Of a stretch of DNA of 5,647 bases, positions 5,628-5,647 are shown in pieces. The stretch comes from Prevotella sp. UBA7782 (GTDB lineage Bacteria > Bacteroidota > Bacteroidia > Bacteroidales > Bacteroidaceae), in the NCBI GenBank assembly GCA_002480935.1, contig DLDC01000212.1:1-5647 (forward strand), in the 5' to 3' direction. Made by a program: the position numbers and the translations under genes. Within the stretch, counting starts at the first letter, position 1; every line of letters begins with the position of its first letter. The notes beneath the pieces are model-generated. The model worked only from the letters and a program-made list of their open reading frames with translations, made no database searches and had not been told where the DNA came from.

Positions 5628-5647
5628 GGGCGTTTAGCTCAGTTGGT
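5628..5647 (+). tRNA. tRNA 5' end, isotype not determinable (partial)
   Basis: The last 20 bases fit the start of a tRNA. The acceptor strand is GGGCGTT (1-7), then TA (8-9), D-stem GCTC (10-13), A14, and a D-loop with GG at positions 18-19. The anticodon lies beyond the window, so the amino acid cannot be named. The promoter directly upstream supports it. Confidence 0.9.

Noticed and set aside
5272..5637. 121-residue plus-strand frame over the end of the symporter into the tRNA
   Set aside because: It runs through the symporter's coding end, its terminator, the tRNA promoter and the first bases of the tRNA, so it cannot be a real gene.
1..5647. CRISPR arrays, insertion sequences, phage or toxin-antitoxin systems
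   Set aside because: No direct repeats with spacers, no transposase or integrase frames and no paired small genes were seen. The periodic DNA in 1462-1992 and 2746-3486 is explained by protein LRRs.

Overview
The window comes from a member of the Bacteroidota, most likely a Prevotella-like oral or gut anaerobe. Four signs point there. Promoters have the phylum's TTTG / TAnnTTTG form, good Shine-Dalgarno sequences are mostly absent, a large surface protein ends in a type IX secretion (T9SS) tail, and a TonB-dependent receptor sits behind a thiamine riboswitch. T9SS cargo favours the Prevotella/Porphyromonas/Tannerella side over Bacteroides. This placement is inference from family features, not from a database match.

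Layout from left to right. (a) 1-284, minus strand: the N-terminus of a TonB-dependent outer-membrane receptor, cut by the window edge. Upstream of it (285-533) lie a possible expression platform, a full TPP (thiamine pyrophosphate) riboswitch aptamer and a textbook promoter, so this is very probably a thiamine uptake receptor. (b) 541-707: intergenic, nothing recognisable. (c) 708-749: an intrinsic terminator for the next gene. (d) 793-3816, minus strand: a 1007-residue secreted leucine-rich-repeat protein made of two copies of one module (WGDG domain, LRR array, linker, beta-rich repeat) and a T9SS C-terminal signal. (e) 3817-4126: a divergent intergenic region with a promoter on each strand, a tandem near-palindrome and a leader hairpin. 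(f) 4127-5479, plus strand: an alanine/glycine:cation symporter (AGCS family), followed by a strong terminator at 5511-5544. (g) 5603-5647: a consensus promoter and the first 20 nt of a tRNA that continues past the window.

The genes look like four separate transcription units rather than an operon; each has its own promoter, and the two completed genes have their own terminators. They do not form an obvious joint system. The common theme is the cell envelope: vitamin import at the outer membrane, a surface LRR protein and amino-acid import at the inner membrane. I did not find an undescribed multi-gene system. The items most worth a second look are the riboswitch expression platform with a purine-rich ribosome-binding-like tract, the duplicated LRR architecture, and the unexplained symmetric sequences between the LRR gene and the symporter.
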